64,000 bases of DNA from Subtercola frigoramans (GCF_016907385.1 NZ_JAFBBU010000001.1:2542001-2606000); one strand, 5' to 3'. Numbered from the stretch's first letter, positions 9,183 through 18,412 are shown. The notes: generated from the sequence alone by a model not told the origin. Numbers and translations are program-made.

Positions 9183-9290
9183 GTTTGTCGCTCCAATTCA
9201 CTTGCGGTACTTCGAATGTACTGGAGCGTTCGCGCGCATATCGCCCTGTTCGCCGTGGGCAGAGCGAAGGGGCGTCGCGGGTGGCTTCGC

Positions 9291-9365
9291 GGTGACTTTG
9301 GGCGGAGCTGGTGGCAGCTGTCGTCGTAGGGAGGTCGAGTGGGCCGAGCTCCGCCCAAAGTCACC
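9291..9365. repeat. Perfect 19-bp inverted repeat upstream of clpP1
   Basis: GGTGACTTTGGGCGGAGCT (9291-9309) is exactly complementary to 9347-9365, with a 37-base loop. It sits about 110 bp upstream of clpP1 in the 309-bp gap between tig and clpP1. The rest of the gap is GC-rich, with a separate hairpin near tig and no credible ORF. It could be a REP-like element, a miniature element or a strong RNA structure. Confidence 0.8.
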
Positions 9366-9444
9366 TGCGAGCTGCGCAAACGGATGCCCGGGGCCGGGCG
9401 AGCTCGGGGCCGGAACGGATGCCCGGGCCGGGGCCTGGCGCGAA

Positions 9445-9476
9445 GAAGGGCCCCACGGTCATCCATGAGGCCCTTC
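9445..9476 (-). terminator. Hairpin downstream of trigger factor gene
   Basis: GAAGGGCC (9445-9452) pairs perfectly with GGCCCTTC (9469-9476), 16 bases downstream of the tig stop codon. Inside the loop TCAT and ATGA can extend the structure. There is no clear U-tract, but the position suits a tig terminator. Confidence 0.5.
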
Positions 9477-9491
9477 ATTCGTGCGATGCGA

Positions 9492-10865
9492 TTAGTGCGA
9501 GTGACCTGCGTGGTCGTGGCCCTCGTGGTCGTGACCCTCGTGGTTTTCGTCGTCGCTGTCAGCGATAGTGAAGGGCTGGTCGGCATCGCGAGTCACAGCG
9601 GTGAACTCCGAGACGTCGACGACGGTACCGTTCGAGTCGGTGACGACGGCCTTGTCGAGAACGATCGCGAGCGCCTTGTTGCGGGCTACCTCGCCGACCA
9701 TGGCGGGAATCTGGCCGTTCTGGTCGAGGACCTGAACGAACTCCTGCGGCTCCATGCCGTATTGGGCTGCACTCTGGATGAGGTACTGGCTCAGTTCGTC
9801 TTGCGAGACCTTCACTCCCTCTTTCTCCGCGACGATGTCGAGAAGAATCTGGGTCTTGAACGTGGCGGTGCTCGACTCGGTGACCTCGGCGCGGTGCTCG
9901 TCGTCTTCGAGGCGGCTCTCGTTCTCGAGGTGGCGGTGCACCTCGTCTTCGATCAGCTTCGGCGGAACGGGCACGTCGACGAGTGCAAGCAGGGCGTCGA
10001 GCGTCTTGGTGCGGGCATCCGTCACCTGGCCGAACGTCTTCTGGCGGAGGGCCTGCACCTTGAGGTCGGCCTTCAGCTCGTCAATGGTGTCGAACTCGCT
10101 CGAGATCTGGGCGAAGTCGTCGTCGGCCTCAGGAAGCTCGCGCTCCTTGACCGAGTTGACGGTGACGGTGATCAGCGCGTCTTTACCGGCGAAGTCCCCG
10201 CCGAGCAGAGGGGCTTCGAACGAGGTGGTCTCGCCAGCGGTGAGGGAGTCGAGAACGCCGTCGAGGCCTTCGAGCAGCTCACCCGAGCCGACCTCGTAGG
10301 AGAGGCCGGTCGCGTTGTCGACCTCTGCGTCGTCGATCGTTGCGACGAGGTCGAGCTGGGCGAAGTCACCGGTCGCGATGGGGCGGTCGACCGTGACGAG
10401 CGTGCCGAAGCGCGTGCGGAGCTTCTCGAGCTCAGCGTCGACCTCGTCGTCGCTCACCTCGAGGGCGTCGACGGTGATGGCGAGGCCTTCGTAGTCAGGC
10501 AGGTCGAGCTCGGGCCGCACGTCGACCTCAATGGCGAGCTGAAGATCGCCTGTGAAGTCCTTGTTGCTCGGCCATTCGACGATGTCGGCCTCGGGGCGGC
10601 CCAGCGGGCGGAGCTCCTGCTCGGCGATCGCAGCGCGGTAGAACTTGTCGAGCCCGTCGTTGACGGCGTGCTCGAGAACGGCCTCTTTGCCGACGCGCTG
10701 GTCGATGAGGGGCGGCGGAACCTTGCCCTTACGGAAGCCGGGAATGTTGACCTGTTCAGCGATGTGGCTGTAGGCGTGGTCAATGCTGGGCTTCAATTCT
10801 TCGGGGGTAACCGAAATCGCCAGCTTGACGCGGGTGGGGCTGAGCTTTTCGACCGTGGTCTTCAC
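9492..10865 (-). CDS. tig: Trigger factor, ribosome-associated chaperone and PPIase
   Basis: Trigger factor (457 residues) binds at the ribosomal exit tunnel and helps nascent chains fold. The ribosome-binding domain contains the signature FRKGKVP (in [16 protein letters not shown]); the PPIase domain starts near GDFAQLDLV; a long helical C-terminal domain follows. The start is GTG at 10865 with AGGAG upstream; the frame stays open further because of a repeat in the leader, but that extension does not resemble the family. The C-terminus ends in a His-rich tail ([16 protein letters not shown]). tRNA-Pro lies upstream on the same strand, with 108 bp between. Confidence 0.95.
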   Translation of the reverse strand: MKTTVEKLSPTRVKLAISVTPEELKPSIDHAYSHIAEQVNIPGFRKGKVPPPLIDQRVGKEAVLEHAVNDGLDKFYRAAIAEQELRPLGRPEADIVEWPSNKDFTGDLQLAIEVDVRPELDLPDYEGLAITVDALEVSDDEVDAELEKLRTRFGTLVTVDRPIATGDFAQLDLVATIDDAEVDNATGLSYEVGSGELLEGLDGVLDSLTAGETTSFEAPLLGGDFAGKDALITVTVNSVKERELPEADDDFAQISSEFDTIDELKADLKVQALRQKTFGQVTDARTKTLDALLALVDVPVPPKLIEDEVHRHLENESRLEDDEHRAEVTESSTATFKTQILLDIVAEKEGVKVSQDELSQYLIQSAAQYGMEPQEFVQVLDQNGQIPAMVGEVARNKALAIVLDKAVVTDSNGTVVDVSEFTAVTRDADQPFTIADSDDENHEGHDHEGHDHAGHSH

Positions 10866-10885
10866 GTTAAAGAATCTCCTGAGAA

Positions 10886-10932
10886 CTGAATCTGTACTGT
10901 CTGAAAATCTGTACTGTCTGAATCTGTACTGT
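10886..10932. repeat. Three tandem repeats in the trigger factor leader
   Basis: CTGAATCTGTACTGT (10886-10900), CTGAAAATCTGTACTGT (10901-10917) and CTGAATCTGTACTGT (10918-10932) are direct repeats, the middle one two bases longer. They lie 21 to 67 bases before the tig start, between the gene and tRNA-Pro. Confidence 0.85.
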
Positions 10933-10973
10933 GGTTTCAAAATTACTTCGCGCACATCGGAATGCGCTGCGAG

Positions 10974-11047
10974 TCGGGGCGACAGGATTCGAACCTGCGA
11001 CCTCTCGGTCCCAAACCGAGCGCTCTACCAAGCTGAGCTACGCCCCG
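10974..11047 (-). tRNA. tRNA-Pro (UGG)
   Basis: A 74-nt cloverleaf: acceptor CGGGGCG/CGCCCCG, D-arm GCTC/GAGC, anticodon stem CTCGG/CCGAG with loop TTTGGGA (anticodon TGG), and T-arm GCAGG TTCGAAT CCTGT. CCA is not encoded. Confidence 0.96.
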
Positions 11048-11183
11048 GGAAATAAACCTCCGCAAGTCTAGTGCACAGACGTGGCGCGGAGTTCGAACAG
11101 AAGCACCTCACGATGCGTCAGACGGCCGACCCGAACCTGTACTACGATGTTCGAGTGCCTCCGGTCAGTATCCGGATGTTCGC

Positions 11184-11254
11184 GGGGATGTAGCTCAATG
11201 GTAGAGCCTCAGTCTTCCAAACTGATCACGCGAGTTCGATTCTCGTCATCCCCT
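11184..11254 (+). tRNA. tRNA-Gly (UCC)
   Basis: A 71-nt cloverleaf: acceptor GGGGATG/CATCCCC, D-arm GCTC/GAGC, anticodon stem TCAGT/ACTGA with loop CTTCCAA (anticodon TCC), and T-arm GCGAG TTCGATT CTCGT. CCA is not encoded. Confidence 0.96.
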
Positions 11255-11265
11255 CTCTGTTACTG

Positions 11266-11292
11266 GTCTTGCCCGTCCCTGCCGGGCAAGAC
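11266..11292 (+). terminator. Hairpin terminator after tRNA-Gly
   Basis: GTCTTGCCCG (11266-11275) pairs perfectly with CGGGCAAGAC (11283-11292), 12 bases after the tRNA. A degenerate second copy follows at 11302-11328 (GTCTTGCCCG, then CGGGCACGAT), so the hairpin seems to be duplicated in tandem with a 36-bp step. Confidence 0.65.
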
Positions 11293-11414
11293 GTGCTACC
11301 AGTCTTGCCCGTCCTCGCCGGGCACGATGGCTTCCACCTCCGCTTGCGAAACGTTCCCTCCGGGCGCCGCGGAATTCTGGACGGTCGTACCGTCGAGGCT
11401 GTACCGTCTGAGCT

Positions 11415-11813
11415 ATGGCCGATGAGCTGGACGAACGAAGCGTGGCTCGTCGCACTGTTCTCCGTGGTGTGGCCTGGACAGTTCCGACTGTCGCTTTCGC
11501 CGTCGCCGCTCCTGCGTCCTCAGCATCAGGTCCCGTGATCATTTTCGACTCCGTGGTCGTCATGGTGGATCATGCGGAAGACCCGATCATCCTCGATGGG
11601 TTCGTCTCAGGAGTCGCGTCTACACGGCCCGCCTTTGTCGCACTCAGCTATTCGGCAGGGTTCACCGGCGACGCCACGGCGGCCGTGAATGCAGACAGCG
11701 GGAGCTTCCGGGCCACCGCCTACGCCGCCAGCGGCCCATCCACAGGTTCAGCCATCGCGTCTGCACCCGGCTACGCAGACGCTTCCGTGGGCCTACAGGT
11801 GAACGCCCACTGA
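11415..11813 (+). CDS. Small Tat-exported protein of unknown function
   Basis: A 132-residue protein with a twin-arginine signal near the N-terminus (RRTVLRG, then WTVPTVAFAVAAPASSAS), so it is predicted to be folded in the cytoplasm and exported through Tat, with cleavage after about residue 40. The mature part is Ala/Ser/Thr-rich and low in charge (FVALSYSAGFTGDATAAVN), like surface proteins with beta-rich folds. No catalytic motif and no LPXTG anchor are visible. Neighbours give no clue to its job. Confidence 0.75.
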   Translation: MADELDERSVARRTVLRGVAWTVPTVAFAVAAPASSASGPVIIFDSVVVMVDHAEDPIILDGFVSGVASTRPAFVALSYSAGFTGDATAAVNADSGSFRATAYAASGPSTGSAIASAPGYADASVGLQVNAH

Positions 11814-11896
11814 TGCCGGGTATCCCTGTCTGAAGACACTGTCGTGCAGTTGATCCGGCACAGTACCTTCCCCCAGAGCCAGACGGTCATTCAGCG

Positions 11897-13435
11897 TCAG
11901 AGGGCGAGGTGGGTGGGCCGACCGGCCAGGAAGGTTGCGGCGACGGGCATCGTGCGAAGGGCGTCTGGCGCAGCATCCGTCGGGTCGAGATCGGTGACGA
12001 CGACGTCTGCGGGCAGACCCACGCCGATCGAGGCGACGCCGTTCGTCGAAGCGGTGAAGGCGACGTCGAAATCGAGACGCTGCTCGGGGTGCCATGCCGG
12101 CCGGCCCTCGCGATTGCGCCCGACCGCAGCAGCCAGCGTGACCCAGGGGTCGAGCGGCGCCACGGGTGCGTCAGAGCCGAGGAGCAGAGCCGCACCGGAT
12201 GCTCGGAGGCTCTCGAACACGAACGCACGGTCGGTTCGACCGGCCCAGTAGCGGTCGGCGATGTCGCGGTCATCCATCGCGTGCTCGGGTTGCACGCTCG
12301 CGACAACGCCGAGGGCTGCGAACCGCTCCAGGTCGGTGAGCGCCAGCAACTGTGCGTGCTCGATCCGCCCGCCACGGCCCAGTGCCTCGAAGGCATCGAG
12401 GGCGAGCCGGTTGGCGTGGTCGCCGATGGCGTGCACGGCCGGGGTCAGGCCCGCGGTGGTGGCGCGTTCGAGCAGGCGGAGCAGGGCATCCGGCGCCACC
12501 GTGAGCAATCCACGGGAGTCTTCATGCCCGTCGAAACCCTCGTATTCGTCGAAGCAGTAGGCGGTGCGCGTGCCGAGCGAGCCGTCGGTGATGACCTTGA
12601 ACGGGCCGACGGTGAGCAGTCCGTGTGTGCCAGGGATGACGTCACCCGTGCGCAAGCCGGCAGCGATGCTCTGCTCCAGGTACTCGGTGTAGATGCCGAA
12701 CGACACCCGAAGCCCCGTGGAGCCGGCGGCGATACGGCGCGTCCAGTCGGCCAGGTTGTCGCGCATCTCGAGGTCGACGATGCCGACGACTCCGCGCCGG
12801 GCGGCGGCGGCGGCAGCAGCGGCGACGGACGCGTCACTCAATTCGTCAGGTACGTCATCGAGCGAGCTCAGCACGGCGAAGCAGTCATCCTCACGAAGGT
12901 GGCCCGTCGGGTGGTCCCCGAAGCCGTGCAGCGCCAAGGCCACCGAGTTGAGCCAGCAGCCGTGCAGGTCGCCACTGGCGAGAATGACCGGATGCCCGGG
13001 CGAGACCCGGTCGAGCAGATGCCGGTCGAGCGCTCCGGGGTCTGCCCACATACCATCGCGCACCCCGACACCGATGATGGCCCCTCCGGCCGGCCCAGGC
13101 ACCGCTGTCTCGGGCCGAAGAGCACGGAGCACCTGCTCGACGTCATCGGCCGAATCCGCACCTGACAGGTCGATCCGTCTGCTGAAGAGGGCCCACTGGG
13201 TGAAGTGCACGTGGTTGTCCCAGAGGCCCGGCATGAGAAAGCGCCCGTCGATCTCGTGCACCTCTGCCGTGGCGGGTGTGCGCACGATTCCGCTGGGCAT
13301 GATCGCGCGGACGCGCCCGTCGGCGAGCAGCACGTCGAGCTCCGACTCGTGTCCCGGCACCCGCCCGCCCCGCAGGAACACGTCGGGGGCAGACTCCGAC
13401 CGGGCACCCCGTGGCTGCAGAATGCCATCGGTCAT
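11897..13435 (-). CDS. YtcJ-like amidohydrolase
   Basis: A 512-residue metal-dependent hydrolase of the amidohydrolase superfamily (amidohydro_3 type, like YtcJ). It has the first metal motif HVH (H75, H77 in GLWDNHVHF), a lysine in FKVITDGSLG, later metal histidines in VHAIGDHAN and RIEHAQLL, and the Asp of LGSDAPVAPLDPW. Substrate is unknown; such proteins act on N-acylated or cyclic amide compounds. It starts inside the stop of the PaiB-like gene (4-bp ATGA overlap), so the two are translationally coupled. Confidence 0.88.
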   Translation of the reverse strand: MTDGILQPRGARSESAPDVFLRGGRVPGHESELDVLLADGRVRAIMPSGIVRTPATAEVHEIDGRFLMPGLWDNHVHFTQWALFSRRIDLSGADSADDVEQVLRALRPETAVPGPAGGAIIGVGVRDGMWADPGALDRHLLDRVSPGHPVILASGDLHGCWLNSVALALHGFGDHPTGHLREDDCFAVLSSLDDVPDELSDASVAAAAAAAARRGVVGIVDLEMRDNLADWTRRIAAGSTGLRVSFGIYTEYLEQSIAAGLRTGDVIPGTHGLLTVGPFKVITDGSLGTRTAYCFDEYEGFDGHEDSRGLLTVAPDALLRLLERATTAGLTPAVHAIGDHANRLALDAFEALGRGGRIEHAQLLALTDLERFAALGVVASVQPEHAMDDRDIADRYWAGRTDRAFVFESLRASGAALLLGSDAPVAPLDPWVTLAAAVGRNREGRPAWHPEQRLDFDVAFTASTNGVASIGVGLPADVVVTDLDPTDAAPDALRTMPVAATFLAGRPTHLAL

Positions 13436-14103
13436 GCCCGCGGAACCTCGGGCGTCTCCCCCTGCACCGCAGTCGCGTCGTGCACCCGTCGCATCTCCGC
13501 CGCGAGCGCCGGCTGGCGATAGTAGGTATCGCCGTCTGCCAGCTCGTGGATGATGCGCTCGACCGTCTCTGCAGGCCTGTTCTGGCTCAGTTTCGACTTC
13601 GCCTCGAACCGCGCGACAGTCAGACGAAAACCGACGGTGCCGGCGCTGATCCGTGCCGAGTACTCCGCGTTCGCGAGTGTTCCGTTCATGCGGCGAGGCT
13701 CGGGCATCCGGTCTTCGAAGTGGTCGACGAGTGTGCCGAGCACCTCGAGGTTCTCAGCGTCGGAGAGGATTTCAGGCATCCCGTGCAGGTGGGCCGAGAT
13801 GAAGTTCCACGTGGGAACGGCGGGGTTCGCGTCGTACCACCCGGGCGAGATGTAGCCGTGCGGGCCCTGCACCACCACGAGCACCTCGTGCTGGCCGAGT
13901 TCGTGCAGCCGTTCATCCGGTCGCCCGACGTGGCTCACGATGACGATCTCGTCGGCGGGAGCATTCGCGTCGAGAATGACGGGGTAGTGCGATGCCACGA
14001 GCCCTGTGCTGGTGTTGCTCACGAGCGTGACCCACGGGTTCTGCTCGATGAGCCGCCGAATCTCTGCACGATCGTCGAGCGCGAAGCTCGGGTTGGTTCT
14101 CAT
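13432..14103 (-). CDS. PaiB-like FMN-binding protein
   Basis: A 223-residue PaiB family (FMN-binding negative transcriptional regulator) protein. Seen: SHYPVILD, QGPHGYISPGWYDANPAVPTWNF with the family YISPxWY and VPTWN motifs, and HFEDRMPEPRRMN. The fold is the flavin-reductase-like split barrel. Bacillus PaiB was described as a regulator, but many homologues may simply be flavoproteins. It is the first gene of a pair with the amidohydrolase. Confidence 0.85.
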   Translation of the reverse strand: MRTNPSFALDDRAEIRRLIEQNPWVTLVSNTSTGLVASHYPVILDANAPADEIVIVSHVGRPDERLHELGQHEVLVVVQGPHGYISPGWYDANPAVPTWNFISAHLHGMPEILSDAENLEVLGTLVDHFEDRMPEPRRMNGTLANAEYSARISAGTVGFRLTVARFEAKSKLSQNRPAETVERIIHELADGDTYYRQPALAAEMRRVHDATAVQGETPEVPRA

Positions 14104-14176
14104 CAGGCGACTTTAGCGGTTTCGAAGCCATTTCAAAGCCGAAGTGACCCCGATGCAGGCAACCGGATGCCCGGCA

Positions 14177-15094
14177 TCACTTCTGGCAGAACGGGCACCA
14201 GTAGAGCTTTCGGGCCGCCATCACCTCGACGACGATGTGCGTTCCGCAGACGCGGCAGGGCAGTCCCTCGCGCTTGTAGACCCAGTGCCGGTCTTCGCGG
14301 TTGGCAAGGGCGAGCGCCTGGGCTTCGGCGTCGAGGCCGTCCATGGTGAGCATCTGGCCGGTGCGGATGCCGAGGTCGAGCAGCTGCACCCAGTCCGCCC
14401 AGAGGGCGCGGGCCTGGTCTTCCGTGACCTTCTTGCCCGGAGTGTGCGGGTTGAGGCGCGCACGGAAGAGCATCTCGGCCCGATAGACGTTGCCGATGCC
14501 GGCCACGACGGACTGGTCCATGAGCAGCTGGCCGACCGCGGTCGGTTTCGCGCGGAGGCGCGTGACGAACCGGTCTTCGGCCGCTTGGCTCCGGTCGGTG
14601 GCAGGGTCGGGGCCGAGCCGTTCGAGCACGGCGGCGAGTTGCACCGGGTCGATGACCTCGCACGCCGTCGGGCCGCGCAGGTCGGCGACACTCTCTTCGG
14701 TCGCCAGTCGAACACGTACCGCTCCGACGGGTTCGGGCGGGAAGGTGCTGAGGTCGGTGTCTTTCGTGTGCTCGGTCTCTGCCATGCGCACGGCTCGCCT
14801 CAACCGCGGTGCACCGATGCTGCCGAGCGCCTCAGACTCGGCAGTGATGGCCGAGATCGTGCCGAAGAAGTCCCAGGCGCCGTAGATGCCGAGATGGATG
14901 CGCAGCCACTTGTCGTGCTCGAAGCGCAGGAACATCTGCTTGCCCACGGCGCGGGCCTCGAGCATCCGGAGGCCGTCGATTTCAGCAGCACCGGCGGCGA
15001 AGCGACCCTGGGGCGAGCTCACGGCGACGAGGTGCCCGACAAAGTCGCGCTCGAACTGGAGCGCGATGCGGTGGACGGAATGGCCTTCGGGCAT
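14177..15094 (-). CDS. Fpg/Nei family DNA glycosylase (endonuclease VIII-like)
   Basis: A 305-residue base-excision repair enzyme. After Met removal the N-terminus is PEGHSVHR: Pro is the Schiff-base nucleophile and Glu the helper, and the GH that follows marks the Nei side of the family rather than Fpg (PELPE). The helix-two-turn-helix region contains DQSVVAGIGNVYRAEMLFRA, and the C-terminal zinc finger has CRVCG and CPFCQK. It removes oxidised pyrimidines and acts as an AP lyase. It follows rpiB by 24 bp on the same strand. Confidence 0.92.
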   Translation of the reverse strand: MPEGHSVHRIALQFERDFVGHLVAVSSPQGRFAAGAAEIDGLRMLEARAVGKQMFLRFEHDKWLRIHLGIYGAWDFFGTISAITAESEALGSIGAPRLRRAVRMAETEHTKDTDLSTFPPEPVGAVRVRLATEESVADLRGPTACEVIDPVQLAAVLERLGPDPATDRSQAAEDRFVTRLRAKPTAVGQLLMDQSVVAGIGNVYRAEMLFRARLNPHTPGKKVTEDQARALWADWVQLLDLGIRTGQMLTMDGLDAEAQALALANREDRHWVYKREGLPCRVCGTHIVVEVMAARKLYWCPFCQK

Positions 15095-15118
15095 GACGAG
15101 CGAGAGTGGAGGAGCGGG

Positions 15119-15679
15119 TCAGTGCAGGTCGGCCGGGTTGAACTGGCCGGTCGGCGTGGGGTCTGAGGCGACGGTCTCTGCGCCACCGGCATCGGGGCCG
15201 ACGTGCACGCCGGCAATGGCACCCGTCGCCTCGTACTCGGCGAGCTGGGCGATGCGGCGAACATGGCGCTCCTCGAGCGAGAAAGGCTCGGCGATGAAGG
15301 CGTCGATGAACGACACGGCCTCGTCGACGGTGTGCTGGCGCGCACCGATGGCGATGAGGTTCGCATCGTTGTGCTGGCGGGCGAGAACGGCGGTCGAGTG
15401 ACTCCAGACGAGAGCCGCGCGGGCACCCGTCACCTTGTTCGCTGCAATCTGCTCGCCGTTGCCCGAGCCGCCGAAGACGATTCCGAGCGCTTCGACACCG
15501 GCCTGCTGGTCGCGCACAACACCGAGAGCGGCATTGATGCAGAACGAGGGGTAGTCGTCGAGCGGTTCGTAGCTCGTCGGGCCGTGGTCCACGACATCGT
15601 GGCCCGCAGCGGTGAGGTGATCGAAGAGGTGACGGCTGAAGTCGAGCCCCGCGTGGTCGGTGCCGAGGTGGATACGCAT
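15119..15679 (-). CDS. rpiB: Ribose-5-phosphate isomerase B
   Basis: A 186-residue RpiB/LacAB family sugar-phosphate isomerase that interconverts ribose-5-phosphate and ribulose-5-phosphate. It shows IHLGTDHAG at the N-terminus, the anion-binding FGGSGNGEQIAANK loop, and HNDANLIAIGARQ. The C-terminal 25 residues (VGPDAGGAETVASDPTPTGQFNPADLH) extend beyond the usual end. It probably shares a transcript with the glycosylase gene 24 bp downstream. Confidence 0.93.
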   Translation of the reverse strand: MRIHLGTDHAGLDFSRHLFDHLTAAGHDVVDHGPTSYEPLDDYPSFCINAALGVVRDQQAGVEALGIVFGGSGNGEQIAANKVTGARAALVWSHSTAVLARQHNDANLIAIGARQHTVDEAVSFIDAFIAEPFSLEERHVRRIAQLAEYEATGAIAGVHVGPDAGGAETVASDPTPTGQFNPADLH

Positions 15680-15868
15680 GAGCCAAGTTTAGGGGCCGGG
15701 TCTCTCGGGTGGGTGGCGAGCGTCACACGGGTGACCACAAGGGCCGAGGGCTAGGCTTGGTGCGGGATTTCACGAGCGAGCAGACAGCCCACGAGGCAGA
15801 TCAGCGCGAAGTCCTTCGGCCGCGCGCGGCCGCATCCCACCGTCTACACACCCTACGGAGAACAACAG

Positions 15869-18412
15869 TTGCCTGGAGAAAACCTCACCCGCATCGAAGC
15901 CCAGGAGCGCAAAGCTCTCATCTCGGTGTCGAGCTACGACGTCACGCTCGACCTGACCCAGGGCGCGGAGACCTTTCTGAGTACCACGACCGTTCGGTTC
16001 ACCGCCAGCGCCGGCGCATCGACGTTCATCGACGCGATCACCAGGAACGTGCACTCTGTGCTGTTGAACGGGGTCGACCTCGAACCGACTTCGGTCAGCG
16101 ACGGCGTGCGCATCCAGCTCGACGATCTCTCCGACAACAACATCCTGACCGTCGTCGCCGACGCGATGTACACCAACACCGGCGAGGGCCTGCACCGCTT
16201 CGTCGACCCGGTCGACGGCGAGGTCTACCTCTACAGCCAGTTCGAAGTTCCCGATTCGCGCCGCGTGTTCGCCGTGTTCGAGCAGCCTGACCTCAAGGCG
16301 ACCTTCACCTTCACGGTGACAGCGCCCGACTACTGGCAGGTCATCTCCAACTCCCCCACGCCCGAACCCGTCGCCACCGGCGTCGGCACGGCGACCTGGA
16401 GCTTCGAGACCACGCCGATCCTCTCGTCCTACGTCACCGCCATCGTCGCCGGGCCCTATGTGGCCTGGCACAGCGAGCTGACGTCGAGCGACGGCAGAGT
16501 GATTCCCCTGGGCGTGTTCTCGCGGGCATCCCTCGCCCAGTATATGGATGCCGACTACGTCTTCGACACGACCCGCAAGGGCTTCGAGTTCTACGAGAAG
16601 GCCTTCGCTTACCCGTACCCCTTCACCAAGTACGACCAGATGTTCGTGCCCGAGTTCAACGCCGGCGCCATGGAGAACGCGGGGGCCGTGACCTTCACCG
16701 AGTCGTACGTGTTCCGAAGCAAGGTGACGGATGCCCAGCGGGAGCGCCGCGTCGTGACGATCCTGCACGAACTGGCCCACATGTGGTTCGGCGACCTCGT
16801 CACCATGAAGTGGTGGAACGACCTGTGGCTGAACGAGTCGTTCGCCGAGTACATCTCCACGCTCGCGACAGCTGAGGCGACCGAATGGCACGGTGCGTGG
16901 GCGACGTTCGCCTCGACCGAGAAGAGCTGGGCATACCGCCAGGACCAGCTGCCCTCGACGCACCCCATCTTCGCCACGATCAACGACCTCGACGACGTGC
17001 AGGTCAACTTCGACGGCATCACCTACGCCAAGGGCGCGTCTGTGCTCAAACAGCTTGTCTCGTGGGTGGGCCAGGAACAGTTCCTCGCCGGTGTCGGGCA
17101 GTACTTCCAGAAGCACGCCTACTCGAACACCGAACTCACCGACCTGCTCACGGAGCTCGAATCGACCAGCGGCCGTGACCTCGCCGAGTGGTCGGCGCTC
17201 TGGCTCGAGACGGCCGGCGTCAACACGTTGCGCCCCGAGATCGAGACGGACTCCGACGGCGTGATCACCTCGTTCGCCATCACCCAGACGGCGATCGCGG
17301 AGTACCCGACGATCCGCCCGCATCGCCTCGCGGTCGGGTTCTACAACCTGCACGAAGGCGCGCTCATCCGGAACCATCGGGTGGAGCTCGACGTTGCCGG
17401 CGAGAAGACGAGGGTCGACGAGCTGATCGGGCTCTCGAGGCCCGACCTGGTGCTGCTGAACGACGACGACCTGGCGTACGCGAAGATCCGCCTCGACGAG
17501 CTGTCGTTGCAAACCGCCATCGATCACCTTGCCGCGATCGAAGACGGGCTCGCCCGCTCAATCGTCTGGGGTTCGGCGTGGGATGCCACGCGCGATGCCG
17601 AGACCCGCCCGCGCGACTTCGTTCGCTTGGTGCTCGGCAACATCGCCACTGAGAGCGAGAGCACGACGCTTCGCACGGCCCTCAACCAGCTGGTGCTGAC
17701 GGCGAAACTCTATGTCGCTCCTTCGTTCAGCCCGGAGGCAGTCGCCCACGCGGCGACGGAGCTCTGGGCGCTCGCGCGAAACGCTGCTCCCGGCTCTGAC
17801 GAGCAGTTCCAGTTCGTGAAGTTCTTCGCTGCGGTTGCCAGCTCCGCTGAAGACCTGGCGATCGTGACCGGGCTCAGGGACGGCTCTGTCGCACTCGACG
17901 GGCTCGAGATCGACACGGACCTCGGGTGGGACCTGCTGACTGCTCTCGTGGCGAACGGAGTGGCCGGAGAGGCCGAGATCGCCGCGGCCCTCGCGGCAGA
18001 CAACACGGCCACCGGTGCGCAGTCGGCGGCGAGCGCCAGGGCGTCGATACCCACGGCAGAGGCGAAGGCTGCTGCCTGGGCGTCCCTGGTCGACACCGAC
18101 CGTGCGTCGAACCTCATCGTTCGAGCCACGACCGCCGGTTTCCAGCGCTCGAACGACGACGCGCTGCTGCAGCCCTACATCGCGAAGTACTTCGAGGTCG
18201 TGAAAGAGCTGTGGGAGACCCGCAGCTACCAGATCGCGGCGACGCTCATCACCGGGTTGTACCCGGCCGGGCTCGCGAGCCAGGAGCTCCGCGACGCGAC
18301 CCAGGCCTGGCTCGACACCGACCCGGAGCCGGCCGCACTTCGCCGCCTCGTGGTCGAGAACCTCGCCGGCGTCGACCGCGCCCTCGCCGCCCAGGCCAAA
18401 GACTCCGACTGA
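15869..18412 (+). CDS. pepN: Aminopeptidase N (M1 family)
   Basis: An 847-residue M1 zinc aminopeptidase that trims N-terminal residues from peptides in the cytoplasm. The exopeptidase motif GAMEN is at residues 266-270 and the zinc motif HELAH at 300-304, with the third ligand Glu323 (NESF). N-terminal beta-domain, thermolysin-like catalytic domain and a long helical C-terminal domain (ERAP1-type) are all present. The start is TTG at 15869 with GGAG about nine bases upstream; no ATG nearby fits the family N-terminus. Confidence 0.95.
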   Translation: MPGENLTRIEAQERKALISVSSYDVTLDLTQGAETFLSTTTVRFTASAGASTFIDAITRNVHSVLLNGVDLEPTSVSDGVRIQLDDLSDNNILTVVADAMYTNTGEGLHRFVDPVDGEVYLYSQFEVPDSRRVFAVFEQPDLKATFTFTVTAPDYWQVISNSPTPEPVATGVGTATWSFETTPILSSYVTAIVAGPYVAWHSELTSSDGRVIPLGVFSRASLAQYMDADYVFDTTRKGFEFYEKAFAYPYPFTKYDQMFVPEFNAGAMENAGAVTFTESYVFRSKVTDAQRERRVVTILHELAHMWFGDLVTMKWWNDLWLNESFAEYISTLATAEATEWHGAWATFASTEKSWAYRQDQLPSTHPIFATINDLDDVQVNFDGITYAKGASVLKQLVSWVGQEQFLAGVGQYFQKHAYSNTELTDLLTELESTSGRDLAEWSALWLETAGVNTLRPEIETDSDGVITSFAITQTAIAEYPTIRPHRLAVGFYNLHEGALIRNHRVELDVAGEKTRVDELIGLSRPDLVLLNDDDLAYAKIRLDELSLQTAIDHLAAIEDGLARSIVWGSAWDATRDAETRPRDFVRLVLGNIATESESTTLRTALNQLVLTAKLYVAPSFSPEAVAHAATELWALARNAAPGSDEQFQFVKFFAAVASSAEDLAIVTGLRDGSVALDGLEIDTDLGWDLLTALVANGVAGEAEIAAALAADNTATGAQSAASARASIPTAEAKAAAWASLVDTDRASNLIVRATTAGFQRSNDDALLQPYIAKYFEVVKELWETRSYQIAATLITGLYPAGLASQELRDATQAWLDTDPEPAALRRLVVENLAGVDRALAAQAKDSD

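Noticed and set aside
7992..9329. A 445-codon open frame on the plus strand opposite clpP2 and clpP1
   Set aside because: It is antisense to two intact, well conserved genes and its composition reflects the GC-rich third positions of the other strand. No family motif.
15770..17527. A 585-codon open frame on the minus strand opposite pepN
   Set aside because: Antisense to pepN, whose zinc motif and family sequence are clear; no plausible start or ribosome-binding site.
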